From NCBI RefSeq assembly GCF_003096575.1, contig NZ_QEKT01000003.1, positions 1 through 64,000 of the forward strand: a stretch of DNA of 64,000 nt. Direction: 5' to 3'. The notes beneath the pieces are model-generated. The model did not search any database, was not told the DNA's origin, and worked only from the letters and a program-made list of their open reading frames with translations. Below are positions 53,328 through 64,000 of this stretch, piece after piece. The stretch comes from Convivina intestini. Its GTDB lineage: Bacteria > Bacillota > Bacilli > Lactobacillales > Lactobacillaceae. Positions within the stretch are counted from its first letter, which is position 1. Each line of letters begins with the position of its first letter. The position numbers were made by a program, and so were the translations under genes.

Positions 53328-54152
53328 ATGACAATTAAAATGATTGCCACCGATATGGATGGTACCTTTTTAAAGAGTGACGATAATTATGATATCGACT
53401 ATTCTGAAAAAGTACTGGCGGCCCTGCAAAAAAGAGAGATTCGTTTTGTAGCCGCTTCGGGAAGGCAAATTGCTAATTTGCGGACCTTATTTAAGCCGGT
53501 TATTGAACGGGGAGGACAGATTGATTACGTTGCCTCTAACGGATCGATTGTCGCTACGCATGAACAGGATTTATACTCTGTATATCTATCAGCAGCTCAA
53601 ATTCAAAAGGTTATTGACTGGAATGCTGCTAATCCAGATTCGGCTGATAACCTAATTATTTTATCTGGAAATCAAGGGACCTATATTTCGAATCATGCCA
53701 CTGGTCAGGTTAAAGAAATGGTTGAAATGTTTTATCCCAATGTCCACCAGGTTGAAAAATTAATGGCAATTGATGATAAAATCATCGGCGTTACTTTTGT
53801 TTGGCCACATGAAGAGGTTCGTGAGCACGCTGAGGCCTTGGAAAAAATATTTGGTGATGAGCTACATGCCACTGGTTCGGGCTTTGGCTCAGTTGATATT
53901 TTGCCTAAAGGGGTTAACAAAGCAACTGCTTTAGAAGTCCTACAGGATTACTATAATATCTTGGATGATGAAATCATGGTGTTTGGTGACAATACCAATG
54001 ATTTAGAAATGTTGCAAAAGTATCCGCATCATTACTTGATGCCTAATGCGGATGACTTTATGAAAGAGAAAATTACTCAAAAGGCCGTTGCGCCTAATAC
54101 TGAGAATGGTGTCATTAAAACTATTATTAAAGAGTTAAATTTGGATATTTAA
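53328..54152 (+). CDS. HAD-superfamily Cof-type phosphatase
   Basis: 274 residues. Motif I TDMDGTF (8-14), motif II AASGRQ, motif III Lys (about 201) and motif IV VFGDNTNDLEM, with an inserted C2B cap (about 85-195). Phosphoester hydrolysis of sugar or nucleotide phosphates; the substrate is unknown. AAGGAGGAA precedes the start. A bidirectional terminator follows. Confidence 0.93.
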   Translation: MTIKMIATDMDGTFLKSDDNYDIDYSEKVLAALQKREIRFVAASGRQIANLRTLFKPVIERGGQIDYVASNGSIVATHEQDLYSVYLSAAQIQKVIDWNAANPDSADNLIILSGNQGTYISNHATGQVKEMVEMFYPNVHQVEKLMAIDDKIIGVTFVWPHEEVREHAEALEKIFGDELHATGSGFGSVDILPKGVNKATALEVLQDYYNILDDEIMVFGDNTNDLEMLQKYPHHYLMPNADDFMKEKITQKAVAPNTENGVIKTIIKELNLDI

Positions 54153-54182
54153 AAAACAAGCCTATTCGGCTTGTTTTTTTGG
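54152..54182. terminator. Bidirectional terminator between HAD and ArAE-like genes
   Basis: AAAACAAGCC-TATT-CGGCTTGTTTT with flanking A and T runs. The stem contains the last codons of the minus-strand gene. Confidence 0.85.
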
Positions 54183-54647
54183 TACATGATAACGGTTCAC
54201 AGCGATTGCAAAAATGACGCCGATAAAGGTATCAGTAATCCGTTGAAAGACATAATTAGTGGTGGCGTTTAAGGGGATAGTTAATGAAATCATTAAGAGG
54301 GCGGCTAATCCACCGATAACTCCCTTGTTGTAGTTCATCGCATCTAAAATTACAATCACGGCCATGACAAAAATTGGTAAGAGTACCATTGAAACCCAAG
54401 GAGCATTATGAGTGGCCTGACGGGACCAAAAAAACAGCAAGGCAAAAGCACCACCAACAGTATTGGACATTAGCCGTATTTTAGAAAAATGAATGGTGTT
54501 ATCCCAAGTTTCTCGTAAAGCAAAAATGCACGATAGGGCCGCAATAAAAGGTGGCCGTTGAAAAAAATGGAAGATAACAATGATGAGCATAACTGAAACA
54601 CCAGTTTTAAGAGTACGCAACCCTAAGCGAAATTGTCCAAAATGCAT
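54162..54647 (-). CDS. ArAE/FUSC-like small membrane protein
   Basis: 161 residues with four or five membrane helices. GLRTLKTGVSVMLIIVIF, RPPFIAALSCIFALRETW and RLMSNTVGGAFALLFFW match the membrane half of aromatic acid exporter family 1 (DUF939); the cytoplasmic C-terminal domain seen in longer members is absent. AGGAGATAG precedes the start. The substrate is unknown. Confidence 0.8.
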   Translation of the reverse strand: MHFGQFRLGLRTLKTGVSVMLIIVIFHFFQRPPFIAALSCIFALRETWDNTIHFSKIRLMSNTVGGAFALLFFWSRQATHNAPWVSMVLLPIFVMAVIVILDAMNYNKGVIGGLAALLMISLTIPLNATTNYVFQRITDTFIGVIFAIAVNRYHVPKKQAE

Positions 54648-54727
54648 TTACTATCTCCTGTAATCTTAGTTTATAGGTTATCATATAGTTTATTGTTTTT
54701 TTTTGAAATGAAAGGAATGTTTAACTT

Positions 54728-55471
54728 ATGTTAAGAAATACTATTTTAGATTTAATGAATGACCATCAATCCATTCGAGCATTTACTGATCAACCGGTAT
54801 CTCAAGAACAAATTGATACCATTTTAACGGCTGCTTTAGCGGGACCTAATATTCAAAATTTCCAACCCGTCACTTTTATTGAAATTACCGATCAGGCGTT
54901 GAAAGCTGAAATAACACAAGTAGTGGGGATGAAATATATTGAAACGGCCACGCGCTTTTTTGTAGTAGCAGTTGACTATAGCAAGGATTTAATTGGGTTG
55001 GATGCTGAGCAACAAGCCTTAGTTATTGAAAAATTAAAAAGCTATCAATTTTTTGAAGGCGGGGTTATTAGTGCCTCAATTGCCTTAGGTCGAGCGCAAA
55101 TTGCAGCAGAATCGCTTGGGTTGGGTACCGTGACGATGGCTGGTGCGATGGGGGCTTATGAATTATATGAAGAACGGTTAAAGTTACCAGCTTACGTTAA
55201 GCCAATTATGGGCTTTTCACTCGGCTATCCTGACCAAAACCCAGGGGTTAAGCCCAAATTACCATTAGCTGGTAGCCTCATGAAAGACTATTATCGTCCA
55301 GCACAAATGGCCCAAGCAGTCGCTGATTATAATGAAACCATGCGACAATACTTTGCTAAACGTGGGATTGATAGTGATTGGACGCAGCACAACATTAAAT
55401 TGTTTGGTAAGTTAACAACTAATCCTGGTTTAAGTGCTTATCCCCAGGCGAAAGGCTTTGATTTAAACTAA
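54728..55471 (+). CDS. NAD(P)H-dependent nitroreductase (NfrA-like)
   Basis: 247 residues. FMN-binding nitroreductase fold: HQSIRAFTDQPVS (about 13-25), GPNIQNFQP (about 38), LGLGTVTMAGAMG and the C-terminal SLGYPDQNPGVKPKLP. It belongs to the NfsA/NfrA (frp) branch that uses NADPH. Physiological substrate unknown. AAAGGAATG precedes the start. The groESL promoter follows just after the stop. Confidence 0.9.
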   Translation: MLRNTILDLMNDHQSIRAFTDQPVSQEQIDTILTAALAGPNIQNFQPVTFIEITDQALKAEITQVVGMKYIETATRFFVVAVDYSKDLIGLDAEQQALVIEKLKSYQFFEGGVISASIALGRAQIAAESLGLGTVTMAGAMGAYELYEERLKLPAYVKPIMGFSLGYPDQNPGVKPKLPLAGSLMKDYYRPAQMAQAVADYNETMRQYFAKRGIDSDWTQHNIKLFGKLTTNPGLSAYPQAKGFDLN

Positions 55472-55479
55472 AATCTCTA

Positions 55480-55507
55480 TTGACATGTAGCAGACTAATG
55501 CTATACT
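55480..55507 (+). promoter_or_regulatory. Promoter of groESL
   Basis: TTGACA (55480-55485), 16-nt spacer, TATACT (55502-55507) with an extended TG. This is a strong vegetative promoter. Confidence 0.85.
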
Positions 55508-55519
55508 TATTGATGTAGG

Positions 55520-55546
55520 TTAGCACTCGATATAAAAGAGTGCTAA
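55520..55546 (+). promoter_or_regulatory. CIRCE operator (HrcA site)
   Basis: TTAGCACTC-N9-GAGTGCTAA, a perfect match to the CIRCE consensus, just after the groESL -10 element. HrcA repression with heat-shock release is expected. Confidence 0.97.
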
Positions 55547-55571
55547 AAAGAAATTATTGGAGGTATACCCA

Positions 55572-55856
55572 ATGTTAAAGCCATTAGGTGATCGTGTAAT
55601 TATTGAAGTAGCTGATGAAGGCGAAAAGACGGTTGGTGGAATTGTGTTAGCTAGCTCAGCTAACGAGAAGCCTGTTACTGGTAAAGTTGTTGCCGTTGGA
55701 ACAGGCTTGGTTGCTACAGATGGTAGTAAGCATGAATTAACAGTTAAGTCAGGCGATGAAGTTTTGTTTGATAAGTATGCTGGTCAAGAAGTATCCTTTG
55801 AAGGTCAAGACTACCTTGTCTTACATGAAAAAGACATTGTTGCTATTATCCAGTAA
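55572..55856 (+). CDS. groES: Co-chaperonin GroES
   Basis: 94 residues from the ATG at 55572 (TTGGAGG upstream); the longer frame begins inside that ribosome binding site. The KPLGDRV start, GGIVL mobile loop and YAGQEV are typical. It caps GroEL in protein folding. groEL lies 101 nt downstream. Confidence 0.98.
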   Translation: MLKPLGDRVIIEVADEGEKTVGGIVLASSANEKPVTGKVVAVGTGLVATDGSKHELTVKSGDEVLFDKYAGQEVSFEGQDYLVLHEKDIVAIIQ

Positions 55857-55933
55857 ATTAATAATATTTAAATTATCAATCCATTGATTTGATTGGTTAC
55901 TAAGTGCTTTCTTTACGGAAAGTTTTTTAATAA

Positions 55934-57577
<1,644 letters not shown>

Positions 57578-57587
57578 TTTTCTTTTA

Positions 57588-57615
57588 AACAACAGCCTTA
57601 GGGCTGTTTTTATTT
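57588..57615 (+). terminator. Terminator of groESL
   Basis: AACAGCC-TTA-GGGCTGTT followed by a T-rich tract. Confidence 0.85.
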
Positions 57616-57671
57616 TGGCAGGGTATTTTATAAAAGCTATGATAAAATAACCATTATTGGAGGAGTGATTC

Positions 57672-58115
57672 ATGACTTTTTATAGTGCCGATTATTTATC
57701 ACAACAGGCCAATGTTACCAGTACTTTGGGGATTGTGATGTTGTTGATAACTTTTGTCTTAATGGCAGTTGGCTTAGTGGCGACTATGCGTCATCGCCTT
57801 AATACGCGTTATCGTGATTTGACAATTATTGCTTTGTTGAGTTTTTTGTTTTTTGCAGGAATTCAATATACAGATTACCAAACGATGGTAACGAAAAATT
57901 CCCAACAGTCACAGATGGGAACCTTTGCGACCCAATTTGCGGAAAATCAAAATGTATCGTCTAAAAAGGTATATTTTAATTCGACGACATTAACGGATGG
58001 AATGTTGGTTAAAGAAGGAAAAAAGTACTACAGCATAACCCTAAGTAAGGACCAGAAAGCTTATAGTTTGACCCGAGTATATCTATTTAATGAAAAGGTT
58101 GAGGTGGTCCAATGA
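57672..58115 (+). CDS. DUF3290-family membrane protein
   Basis: 147 residues. Two membrane helices (about 16-38 and 53-70) are followed by an external domain with a repeating SKKVYFNS..., GKKYYSITLSKDQKAY pattern. GGAGGAG precedes the start, and TGaTAAAAT (57641-57649) is a likely promoter. It overlaps the DUF421 gene by 4 nt; the two families are commonly paired. Function unknown. Confidence 0.82.
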   Translation: MTFYSADYLSQQANVTSTLGIVMLLITFVLMAVGLVATMRHRLNTRYRDLTIIALLSFLFFAGIQYTDYQTMVTKNSQQSQMGTFATQFAENQNVSSKKVYFNSTTLTDGMLVKEGKKYYSITLSKDQKAYSLTRVYLFNEKVEVVQ

Positions 58116-58780
58116 ATATTTATTTACCAATTCTTTATAAATTAGCGATTGGTCTGATTGCCCTAATTATTCAAATTAACATTATGGGAAAGGGGAATTT
58201 AGCCCCTTCTAATGCCCTAGATCAGGTTCAAAACTATGTTTTGGGTGGCATTATTGGTGGTACGATTTACTCTGATACGATTACTGTTTTTCAATTCATG
58301 GTTGTGTTAATTATGTGGACCTTGTTGGTTATGATTTTAAAGTTCCTTAAGGAACATAGTCGTTTGGCTAAAGCAGTGATTGATGGACAGCCAGTGATTG
58401 TGATTGAAAATGGCCGAATTGATGCCGGTAAGGTGATTTTGGCCGGTCTCTCAGCCAGTGATTTGATGTTTAAGTTACGGGAACAAAATATTTATGATGT
58501 TTCTAAGGTTAAAAGGGCAGTGCTAGAACAAAATGGCCAGCTAACATTGATTGAATATGGGGACCAAAGTCCTAAATATCCCATTATTTATGATGGACAG
58601 GCTAACATGGAAGTGCTAGATGCCATTGATCAAGATGCCGATTGGTTGCTTGTTCAAGTCCAAAAACAAGGCTATACTAATATTCGCAGCATTTTTGTGG
58701 GTGAATATATTGAGGGTCAGATTCGGTTAACGCCGTATGATCAAACTGACTTAAACACAAAGATTAAGTTGAAAAAATAG
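58112..58780 (+). CDS. DUF421-family membrane protein (YetF-like)
   Basis: 222 residues. Three membrane helices (about 7-27, 47-65, 68-88) are followed by the soluble YetF domain: GQPVIVIENGRID, LRE(Q)NIYDVSKVK, AVLEQNGQLTL and the C-terminal KQGYTNIRSIFVGEY. In Bacillus, YetF-type proteins act with spore-associated lipid decarboxylation, but no such role is expected here. The start overlaps the DUF3290 stop. Confidence 0.88.
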   Translation: MNIYLPILYKLAIGLIALIIQINIMGKGNLAPSNALDQVQNYVLGGIIGGTIYSDTITVFQFMVVLIMWTLLVMILKFLKEHSRLAKAVIDGQPVIVIENGRIDAGKVILAGLSASDLMFKLREQNIYDVSKVKRAVLEQNGQLTLIEYGDQSPKYPIIYDGQANMEVLDAIDQDADWLLVQVQKQGYTNIRSIFVGEYIEGQIRLTPYDQTDLNTKIKLKK

Positions 58781-58802
58781 TACATGCAGAAAGGAATCCG
58801 TT

Positions 58803-59690
58803 GTGACCGTTCGACAGTTTTTGGACTTAGTAGAAATTAAGGTAGTGATTCCCAGTTTAGCACCACTTTTGGTAGGATTAGCCTATAGTCAGTGGCGTTA
58901 TCATTTGGTGAACTGGGGGAATACCATTTTATTGATTATTGCCGCAGTTAGTGTTCATTTAGCGGTTAACACCTTTAACCGATATGAAGACCATAAACGG
59001 CAGGTCAGTAGCCAATACTTACGCGAAACGAGCGCTAAAAAAGATTTAACTGATCATTCGGTCTTAATTGTAGCCGTTGTTTTAGGTTTGCTGGCAGCAT
59101 TGGCTGGTATTATAGTGGCTTGGCGCACTTCCTATGTGACTTGGATTATTGGGATTCTATCGTTTTTAATTGGTTATCTTTATTCGGCCGGACCAAAACC
59201 AATTACCAATACGCCCTTTGGTGAATTTGTATCGGGCATAACGATGGGTTATTTTATTTTTGTTGCTCAAGTATATGTCAATACGATGATTTCGCTAAGT
59301 CCGATGATTTTGTTGCAGTGGTTTTTTGTTTCTTTGCCCTTAGTGCTATTAATTGCCAACATTATGTTAGCCAATAACATCGCTGATCATGAAGAAGATG
59401 AGGAAAATCAGCGCCATACGATTGTGCATTACTTAGGGTTAGCCAATGCTAAAAAATTGTACTGTGCCTGGGTTATCCTAGCCTATACGGAAATTGTCGT
59501 GGTAGTTATTTGCGGCTGGTTACCACTAACTGCTCTGGCAACTTGGGCTTTGATCCCCTTAGTTTGGCAGAATACTCAGCGTTTTATTGATCAGCCGATT
59601 AAATCCAAAACTTTCGTGTTGGCTATTCAAAATTTGGTTATTTTAATGGTAACCATGGCGATTAGTATCATTATTGGTTTTTGGTTATAA
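58803..59690 (+). CDS. menA: UbiA-family prenyltransferase (MenA-like)
   Basis: 295 residues, GTG start behind AGAAAGGA. About eight to nine membrane helices. The two prenyl-diphosphate motifs are NTFNRYEDHKRQ (NxxxYxD-like, about 60) and NNIADHEEDEENQRHT (about 188-203). It resembles the 1,4-dihydroxy-2-naphthoate polyprenyltransferase of menaquinone synthesis. No other men genes are in the window, so it may use an acquired DHNA precursor. A terminator follows. Confidence 0.8.
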   Translation: MTVRQFLDLVEIKVVIPSLAPLLVGLAYSQWRYHLVNWGNTILLIIAAVSVHLAVNTFNRYEDHKRQVSSQYLRETSAKKDLTDHSVLIVAVVLGLLAALAGIIVAWRTSYVTWIIGILSFLIGYLYSAGPKPITNTPFGEFVSGITMGYFIFVAQVYVNTMISLSPMILLQWFFVSLPLVLLIANIMLANNIADHEEDEENQRHTIVHYLGLANAKKLYCAWVILAYTEIVVVVICGWLPLTALATWALIPLVWQNTQRFIDQPIKSKTFVLAIQNLVILMVTMAISIIIGFWL

Positions 59691-59727
59691 AAAAACAAGA
59701 CTTGAGGAGAGCTCAGTCTTGTTTTTT
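59689..59727. terminator. Bidirectional terminator between menA and CBS gene
   Basis: AAAAAACAAGACT / AGTCTTGTTTTTT arms around a 12-nt loop. Confidence 0.9.
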
Positions 59728-60373
59728 ATTTGAATTGGTCTAGATTTTCAATGCTAATGACATGAAAATCTTTTCTTTCTAATTTTGTAATAATTTGTTT
59801 TAGTAAATCACTGCTGCTAGAAATCGGTAGGGTAAACATCACGGTTAGCGGGGTATCTTTTTCGGATTGCAAGGAAACTACCGATTCAATATTGGTAAAA
59901 CGAGTAATAATTTTAGACATTTTACTTAAATCACCACGTTGCAAACGATCTTCAACGCCAATCGCTACGCCACCGCGTTCAACCGACCAGCTTTGAGATA
60001 AGACATTCATCAGGGCATCGTGGGTAAAAATGCCATAAAAATAGTGATTTTCATCTAAGACAGCGATGAACGGAAGATCTCGAATGGCAAAAAAGACATC
60101 ATAGAACTTACTATTGGTGTAAATAAACTTGGTCGAATTGCGCATGATGGCAGTTGCAGGTAGTGACATATCCCGCTGGTGGGCAATGTGTTCTAAAACG
60201 TGTTGTTTATAAACATTACCCCGGAATAGTTGACCAGACTGATCCAGAATTGGAAAAGTTCTAGTATGCGCTTCATCGGGCGTATTAAAGAGATCGTAAA
60301 CTTCTTGAATCGTCGTATTTTCAGTAATGGTCGTTAATTTTGATTTTGGTATTACTAATGATTTTGGGAACAT
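59726..60373 (-). CDS. CBS-domain protein with C-terminal ACT-like region
   Basis: 215 residues. Two CBS domains span about 1-130 (TIQEVYDLFNTPDEAHTRTFPILD and DLPFIAVLDENHYFYGIFTHDALMNVL), followed by an ACT-like domain (about 133-215, with GVAIGVEDRLQRGDLSKMSKI at its start). The layout resembles AcuB-like and CbpA-type proteins that sense adenine nucleotides. AGAGGATT precedes the start. It diverges from pth. The ligand and target are unknown. Confidence 0.82.
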   Translation of the reverse strand: MFPKSLVIPKSKLTTITENTTIQEVYDLFNTPDEAHTRTFPILDQSGQLFRGNVYKQHVLEHIAHQRDMSLPATAIMRNSTKFIYTNSKFYDVFFAIRDLPFIAVLDENHYFYGIFTHDALMNVLSQSWSVERGGVAIGVEDRLQRGDLSKMSKIITRFTNIESVVSLQSEKDTPLTVMFTLPISSSSDLLKQIITKLERKDFHVISIENLDQFK

Positions 60374-60496
60374 AGAATCCTCTAATTATATTTTCATAAT
60401 AGATATAAGCACACTTATAATAACACATTCATGCCCGAGAGGAGTGGTATAATATTTCACTGATACTAATCAATAGGAAGAGTAAGGATTGCAGGC

Positions 60497-61063
60497 ATGA
60501 AATTTATATTTGGACTTGGTAATATCGGCGTTAAATATGAAAATACCCGACATAACATTGGCTTTATGGCCGTAGATCATTACGCTCAACTTCATCAAGC
60601 GACATTTACGGGCACCAAGTTATTTGCTCAGGTAGCTAAGATTACTGTGGATGGGGAAAAAGTTTTATTAGTAAAACCCACTACTTATATGAATGATTCC
60701 GGGCAAGCCGTGCGGGCTTTTTTGGATTTTTATGCTGGAGAAATCGAAGATGTCTTAGTACTCGTTGATGATATGGACATGCCTTTTGGTAAGTTACGTT
60801 TCCGGGCTAAGGGTTCAGCCGGCGGGCATAATGGGTTGAAAAGTATCATGGCGCATACTAATTCACAAAGTTTCTTACGGTTAAAATTTGGTTTGGGACA
60901 TCCCCAGCATACCCAAGAAGCAGTCATTAAATATGTATTAGGGAAATTTAAGGCTGAAGATATGACGACGGTTAATGACTTATTAGATCGTAGTAGTCAG
61001 GCCATTGATGACTGGATTGCTGGCGCTTCAGTAAGTGATTTAAGTAATCGCTATAACGGATAA
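60497..61063 (+). CDS. pth: Peptidyl-tRNA hydrolase
   Basis: 188 residues. Catalytic His19 in YENTRHNIGF, Asn10 in GLGNIG (the usual Pro is Ile), LVDDMDMPFGKLR with the helping Asp, and GSAGGHNGLKSI. It recycles stalled peptidyl-tRNAs. A TATAAT at 60451-60456 is a likely promoter, and AAGGATTG serves as the ribosome binding site. mfd follows after 2 nt, as in many Firmicutes. Confidence 0.96.
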   Translation: MKFIFGLGNIGVKYENTRHNIGFMAVDHYAQLHQATFTGTKLFAQVAKITVDGEKVLLVKPTTYMNDSGQAVRAFLDFYAGEIEDVLVLVDDMDMPFGKLRFRAKGSAGGHNGLKSIMAHTNSQSFLRLKFGLGHPQHTQEAVIKYVLGKFKAEDMTTVNDLLDRSSQAIDDWIAGASVSDLSNRYNG

Positions 61064-61065
61064 AT

Positions 61066-64000
61066 ATGACACTGACGAATTTTTTAAAAAACAATAGTAC
61101 TATTCAAACGATTCAAGAGCAGCTTAAACCTAAATCTAAGCAGCTTTTGTTGGGCATCAATGGAACCGCCAAGGCGGCCAGCTTGGCCGCTCTTTATGCT
61201 GCTAATCCCCAACAAATGGTGATTGTGACCGATACCCAGGCCCATTTGGATAATTTGTATCAAGATCTTTCCCAACTGGTCGATGAGCAGGTGCTTTATA
61301 CTTTTCCGGCTGAAGAAAGCTTGGCAACTGATTTGGCAGTTCATTCGGCTGATTTTAATTTACAGCGGGTAGCCGCTTTGACCGCGCTTTTGAGTGGCCA
61401 ACCATTAATTTTGGTTACTAATTTAGCTGGTTTTAGCCGATTGTTGCCAAATCCCGAGCAATTAAAAAAAGCTACCCTAAATTTATCAGTTGGGCAAAGT
61501 TATGATTTTAACCAGTTAAAGAATGATTTATTGGAAATGGGCTATCAAGCGACTCAATTGGTGGAAAATCCGGGTGAATTTGCACAGCGGGGCGCTATTT
61601 TTGATATTTATTCGCCTTTTTTGGAACAGCCAATTCGGTTAGATTTCTTTGATGATGAATTAGATCAAATTAAGCAATTTGATCCAATGAATCAAAAGAG
61701 TATGGCTAAGTTAAAACAGGTGGTTATTCAACCGGCCTCAGATTTAATTATTGATGTTGATCAATATGAGGCCGGGAAACAGGCAGTTGAAACAGCTTTT
61801 AGGGACTACCGAAGTCAGTTAACTGGTGTGGAAAAAAAGCATGCTACCGATGGTTTTTCAACAACACAAGTAGCGTTAAATGAACAAAGTCGTCAAGGTG
61901 TTATTCAGCCTTACCTGTCTTTTTTCTATCCACAAGCAACAACTGTGCTTGATTATTTGGCTGATAATGCCTTGGTAGTCTTGGACGAGTGGACGCGCTT
62001 AGAGGAATTTGGCCTTAATCAATTACAGCGAGATCAAGAATGGCTGGCCCAACAGGTTAAAAGTTATCAGTTACTACCGAGTGTAACTTTACCAATGCCA
62101 TTAACTAAAATTTTAGCTGGTCAACACCGGCCAGAATTATACTTAGCTAATTTTCAGCGGGGATTAAATCGCATTCATTTTACTAATATTGCTGAAGTAA
62201 CAACCCGACCAGCAACCCAGTATTTTGGTCAGTTACCAGCCTTAAAAAATGACCTGCTCTATGCCCAAGAAAAGGGCTTAACAGTGGTGATGCTAATTAG
62301 CAATGCGAGTCGGATTGAACATTTTCAGCAATCATTAGCGGATTTTGAAACGCCAATTCCAGTCAGCCGTGAAATTCAAGCCAATCAAGTTCAAATTATG
62401 CTGGGGAGCTTGAGTAATGGTTTTGAGTGGGTACAAGATCATTTGGTTGTTTTAACTGAACGAGAGCTCTTTACTCATGCCCGGCAGCCAGTCCGTCGAG
62501 TTCAAAAAACCATGGCTAATGCCGAACGTTTAAAGAGCTACAATGAGCTGGAAGTCGGTGATTATGTTGTTCACATTAACCATGGAATTGGTCAGTATCA
62601 AGGACTACAAACCTTAGATGTTGACGGCGGTAAGCAAGATTATCTGGAAATCGCCTATCAAAAAAATGCCAAAATTTTTGTACCAGTTAATCAATTGAAT
62701 TTAATTCAAAAATATATTGGCGCTTCCGATGCCGCTAAGGCCCCACGTTTAAATAAATTAGGTGGCAGTGAATGGCATAAAACTAAGCGCCAAGTAGCTG
62801 CTAAAATTGAAGATATTGCCGATGATCTCCTGAACCTGTATGCCCAACGTGAAGCGCAATCTGGCTACGCCTTTCCACCAGATGATGTTGCCCAGCTAAA
62901 ATTTGACACTAGTTTTGGTTATCCAGAAACACCCGACCAGATTCGTAGTATCGAAGAAATTAAAGTTGATATGCAAAAAATTCAACTAATGGATCGGTTG
63001 TTGGTGGGGGATGTTGGTTTTGGAAAAACTGAAGTGGCTTTGCGGGCTGTATTTAAAGCGGCCCATGCTGGTAAACAGGTAGCTTTTTTGGCACCAACTA
63101 CTATTTTAGTTCAGCAGCACTATGAAACCCTCTTGGCCCGTTTTGCTGATTTTCCTGAAATTAAAATTGGTACGCTAAGTCGTTTTCAAACCAATGCACA
63201 GAATCGACAAACTATTAAGGAATTGGAAGATCATCAGCTTGATGTAGTCGTTGGCACCCATCGTTTGTTAAGTAAAGATGTTACTTTTGTTGATTTAGGG
63301 TTGCTAATTATTGATGAGGAACAGCGTTTTGGTGTCAAGCATAAGGAACGTTTAAAGGCGTTGAAAACTAATGTTGATGTCCTGACCTTAACGGCTACTC
63401 CGATTCCAAGAACTCTAAACATGGCGATGGTTGGCGCGCGCGATTTATCGGTGATTGAAACGCCCCCGGCTAATCGTTTCCCCATTCAGACCTATGTCTT
63501 AGAATTTGATTGGGCAGTGGTCCGGGCCGCAATTGAAAAAGAATTAGCCCGTGACGGACAGGTTTTCTATTTGCATAATCGAGTTAGTGATTTAGATCGG
63601 ATTGCCGCCCAAATTGAAGAAATGGTACCAGATAGTCGGGTGGCTGTGATTCATGGGCAAATGAGTGAAACTCAGTTAGAAGGGGTGTTGTACGACTTTT
63701 TAAACCGGCAGTACGATGTTTTGGTTACGACAACTATCATTGAAACGGGCGTTGACATTCCTAATGCAAATACTTTGATTGTTGATAATGCCGATCACAT
63801 GGGCTTGTCCCAGTTGTACCAACTACGGGGCCGAGTTGGCCGATCTGCCCGCTTAGCCTATGCTTACTTTACTTATCCTTTTTCTAGGACACCAAGCCCG
63901 GAAGCCGAAAAGCGGTTAGAGGCGATTCGAGACTTTACTGAATTAGGCTCTGGTTTCCGGATTGCCATGCGCGATTTGAGTATTCGTGGAGCTGGTGACT
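61066..64000 (+). CDS. mfd: Transcription-repair coupling factor (5' part)
   Basis: The frame from the ATG at 61066 runs open to the right edge: about 978 of some 1,170 residues. The UvrB-homology module (about 1-330), the RNA polymerase-interacting Tudor-like domain (YVVHINHGIGQYQG, about 500-520), and the RecG-like motor with Walker A LVGDVGFGKTE (about 646-656), DEEQRFG (about 752) and TATPIPRTLNMAM are visible. It removes RNA polymerase stalled at lesions and recruits UvrA. The missing part is the C-terminal end of motor motif VI and domain 7. Confidence 0.97.
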   Translation, partial: MTLTNFLKNNSTIQTIQEQLKPKSKQLLLGINGTAKAASLAALYAANPQQMVIVTDTQAHLDNLYQDLSQLVDEQVLYTFPAEESLATDLAVHSADFNLQRVAALTALLSGQPLILVTNLAGFSRLLPNPEQLKKATLNLSVGQSYDFNQLKNDLLEMGYQATQLVENPGEFAQRGAIFDIYSPFLEQPIRLDFFDDELDQIKQFDPMNQKSMAKLKQVVIQPASDLIIDVDQYEAGKQAVETAFRDYRSQLTGVEKKHATDGFSTTQVALNEQSRQGVIQPYLSFFYPQATTVLDYLADNALVVLDEWTRLEEFGLNQLQRDQEWLAQQVKSYQLLPSVTLPMPLTKILAGQHRPELYLANFQRGLNRIHFTNIAEVTTRPATQYFGQLPALKNDLLYAQEKGLTVVMLISNASRIEHFQQSLADFETPIPVSREIQANQVQIMLGSLSNGFEWVQDHLVVLTERELFTHARQPVRRVQKTMANAERLKSYNELEVGDYVVHINHGIGQYQGLQTLDVDGGKQDYLEIAYQKNAKIFVPVNQLNLIQKYIGASDAAKAPRLNKLGGSEWHKTKRQVAAKIEDIADDLLNLYAQREAQSGYAFPPDDVAQLKFDTSFGYPETPDQIRSIEEIKVDMQKIQLMDRLLVGDVGFGKTEVALRAVFKAAHAGKQVAFLAPTTILVQQHYETLLARFADFPEIKIGTLSRFQTNAQNRQTIKELEDHQLDVVVGTHRLLSKDVTFVDLGLLIIDEEQRFGVKHKERLKALKTNVDVLTLTATPIPRTLNMAMVGARDLSVIETPPANRFPIQTYVLEFDWAVVRAAIEKELARDGQVFYLHNRVSDLDRIAAQIEEMVPDSRVAVIHGQMSETQLEGVLYDFLNRQYDVLVTTTIIETGVDIPNANTLIVDNADHMGLSQLYQLRGRVGRSARLAYAYFTYPFSRTPSPEAEKRLEAIRDFTELGSGFRIAMRDLSIRGAGD

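Overview
The window is a contiguous chromosomal stretch from a low-G+C Gram-positive lactic acid bacterium, most likely of the Leuconostocaceae (Weissella-like). The reasons are lactic-type gene neighbourhoods (tdk-prfA-prmC-tsaC, tsaB-rimI-tsaD, rex, dltXABCD, acpS-alr-mazF, murT-gatD, CIRCE-controlled groESL, a T-box before valS), a class II HMG-CoA reductase, and a FemX-type transferase whose N-terminus strongly resembles the Weissella viridescens enzyme as I remember it. It is mostly core chromosome. I see no prophage, CRISPR array, complete insertion sequence or rRNA.

Layout. 1-9 kb: a possible transposase start at the left edge, a Ser-rich secreted protein, a membrane-anchored NEAT (haem-binding) protein, T-box-valS, fabH, a LysM-CAP secreted protein and a MacB-type ABC transporter. 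9-17.4 kb: an LCP cell-wall ligase; a tight run ppx-mvaA-hypothetical-sir2-CDF exporter; then mntH (with a long structured leader) and a universal stress protein. 17.5-20.2 kb: tRNA-Leu(CAA), then a transporter plus amidohydrolase pair. 20.4-25.2 kb: an envelope cluster with two membrane proteins sharing an N-terminal motif, an LPVTG-anchored surface protein and a frameshifted DUF6287-like protein. 25.2-28.8 kb (minus): an EIIC-like membrane protein, a DUF915-like hydrolase, a TPM protein and LemA, divergent from the dlt D-alanylation operon (29.0-33.4 kb).

33.5-41.8 kb: acpS-alr-mazF; a two-component system with a PDZ-less HtrA-like protease; a thioredoxin; an MTHFR-like enzyme; and a KimA-type potassium importer followed by an undescribed 51-residue membrane protein. 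41.8-53.3 kb: murT-gatD; tdk-prfA-prmC-tsaC-LOG; stand-alone ptsH; tsaB-rimI-rimI2-tsaD; rex-femX. 53.3-64 kb: an HAD phosphatase, an ArAE-like membrane protein, a nitroreductase, groESL, a DUF3290-DUF421 pair, a MenA-like prenyltransferase, a CBS protein, pth and the 5' part of mfd.

Cell-envelope construction dominates: teichoic-acid D-alanylation (dlt), lipid II amidation (murT-gatD), bridge formation (femX), D-Ala supply (alr), wall-polymer ligation (LCP), isoprenoid supply (mvaA) and surface quality control (HtrA-like). The second theme is t6A37 tRNA modification, with tsaC, tsaB and tsaD all present. The main oddities are cysteine-free versions of two normally zinc-binding proteins (Sir2 and MurT), the PDZ-less HtrA, the KimA-linked small protein, the mntH leader, and start codons of acpS and tsaB placed exactly where transcription should begin. 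All identifications come from reading the sequence and from memory of protein families; no database search was run.
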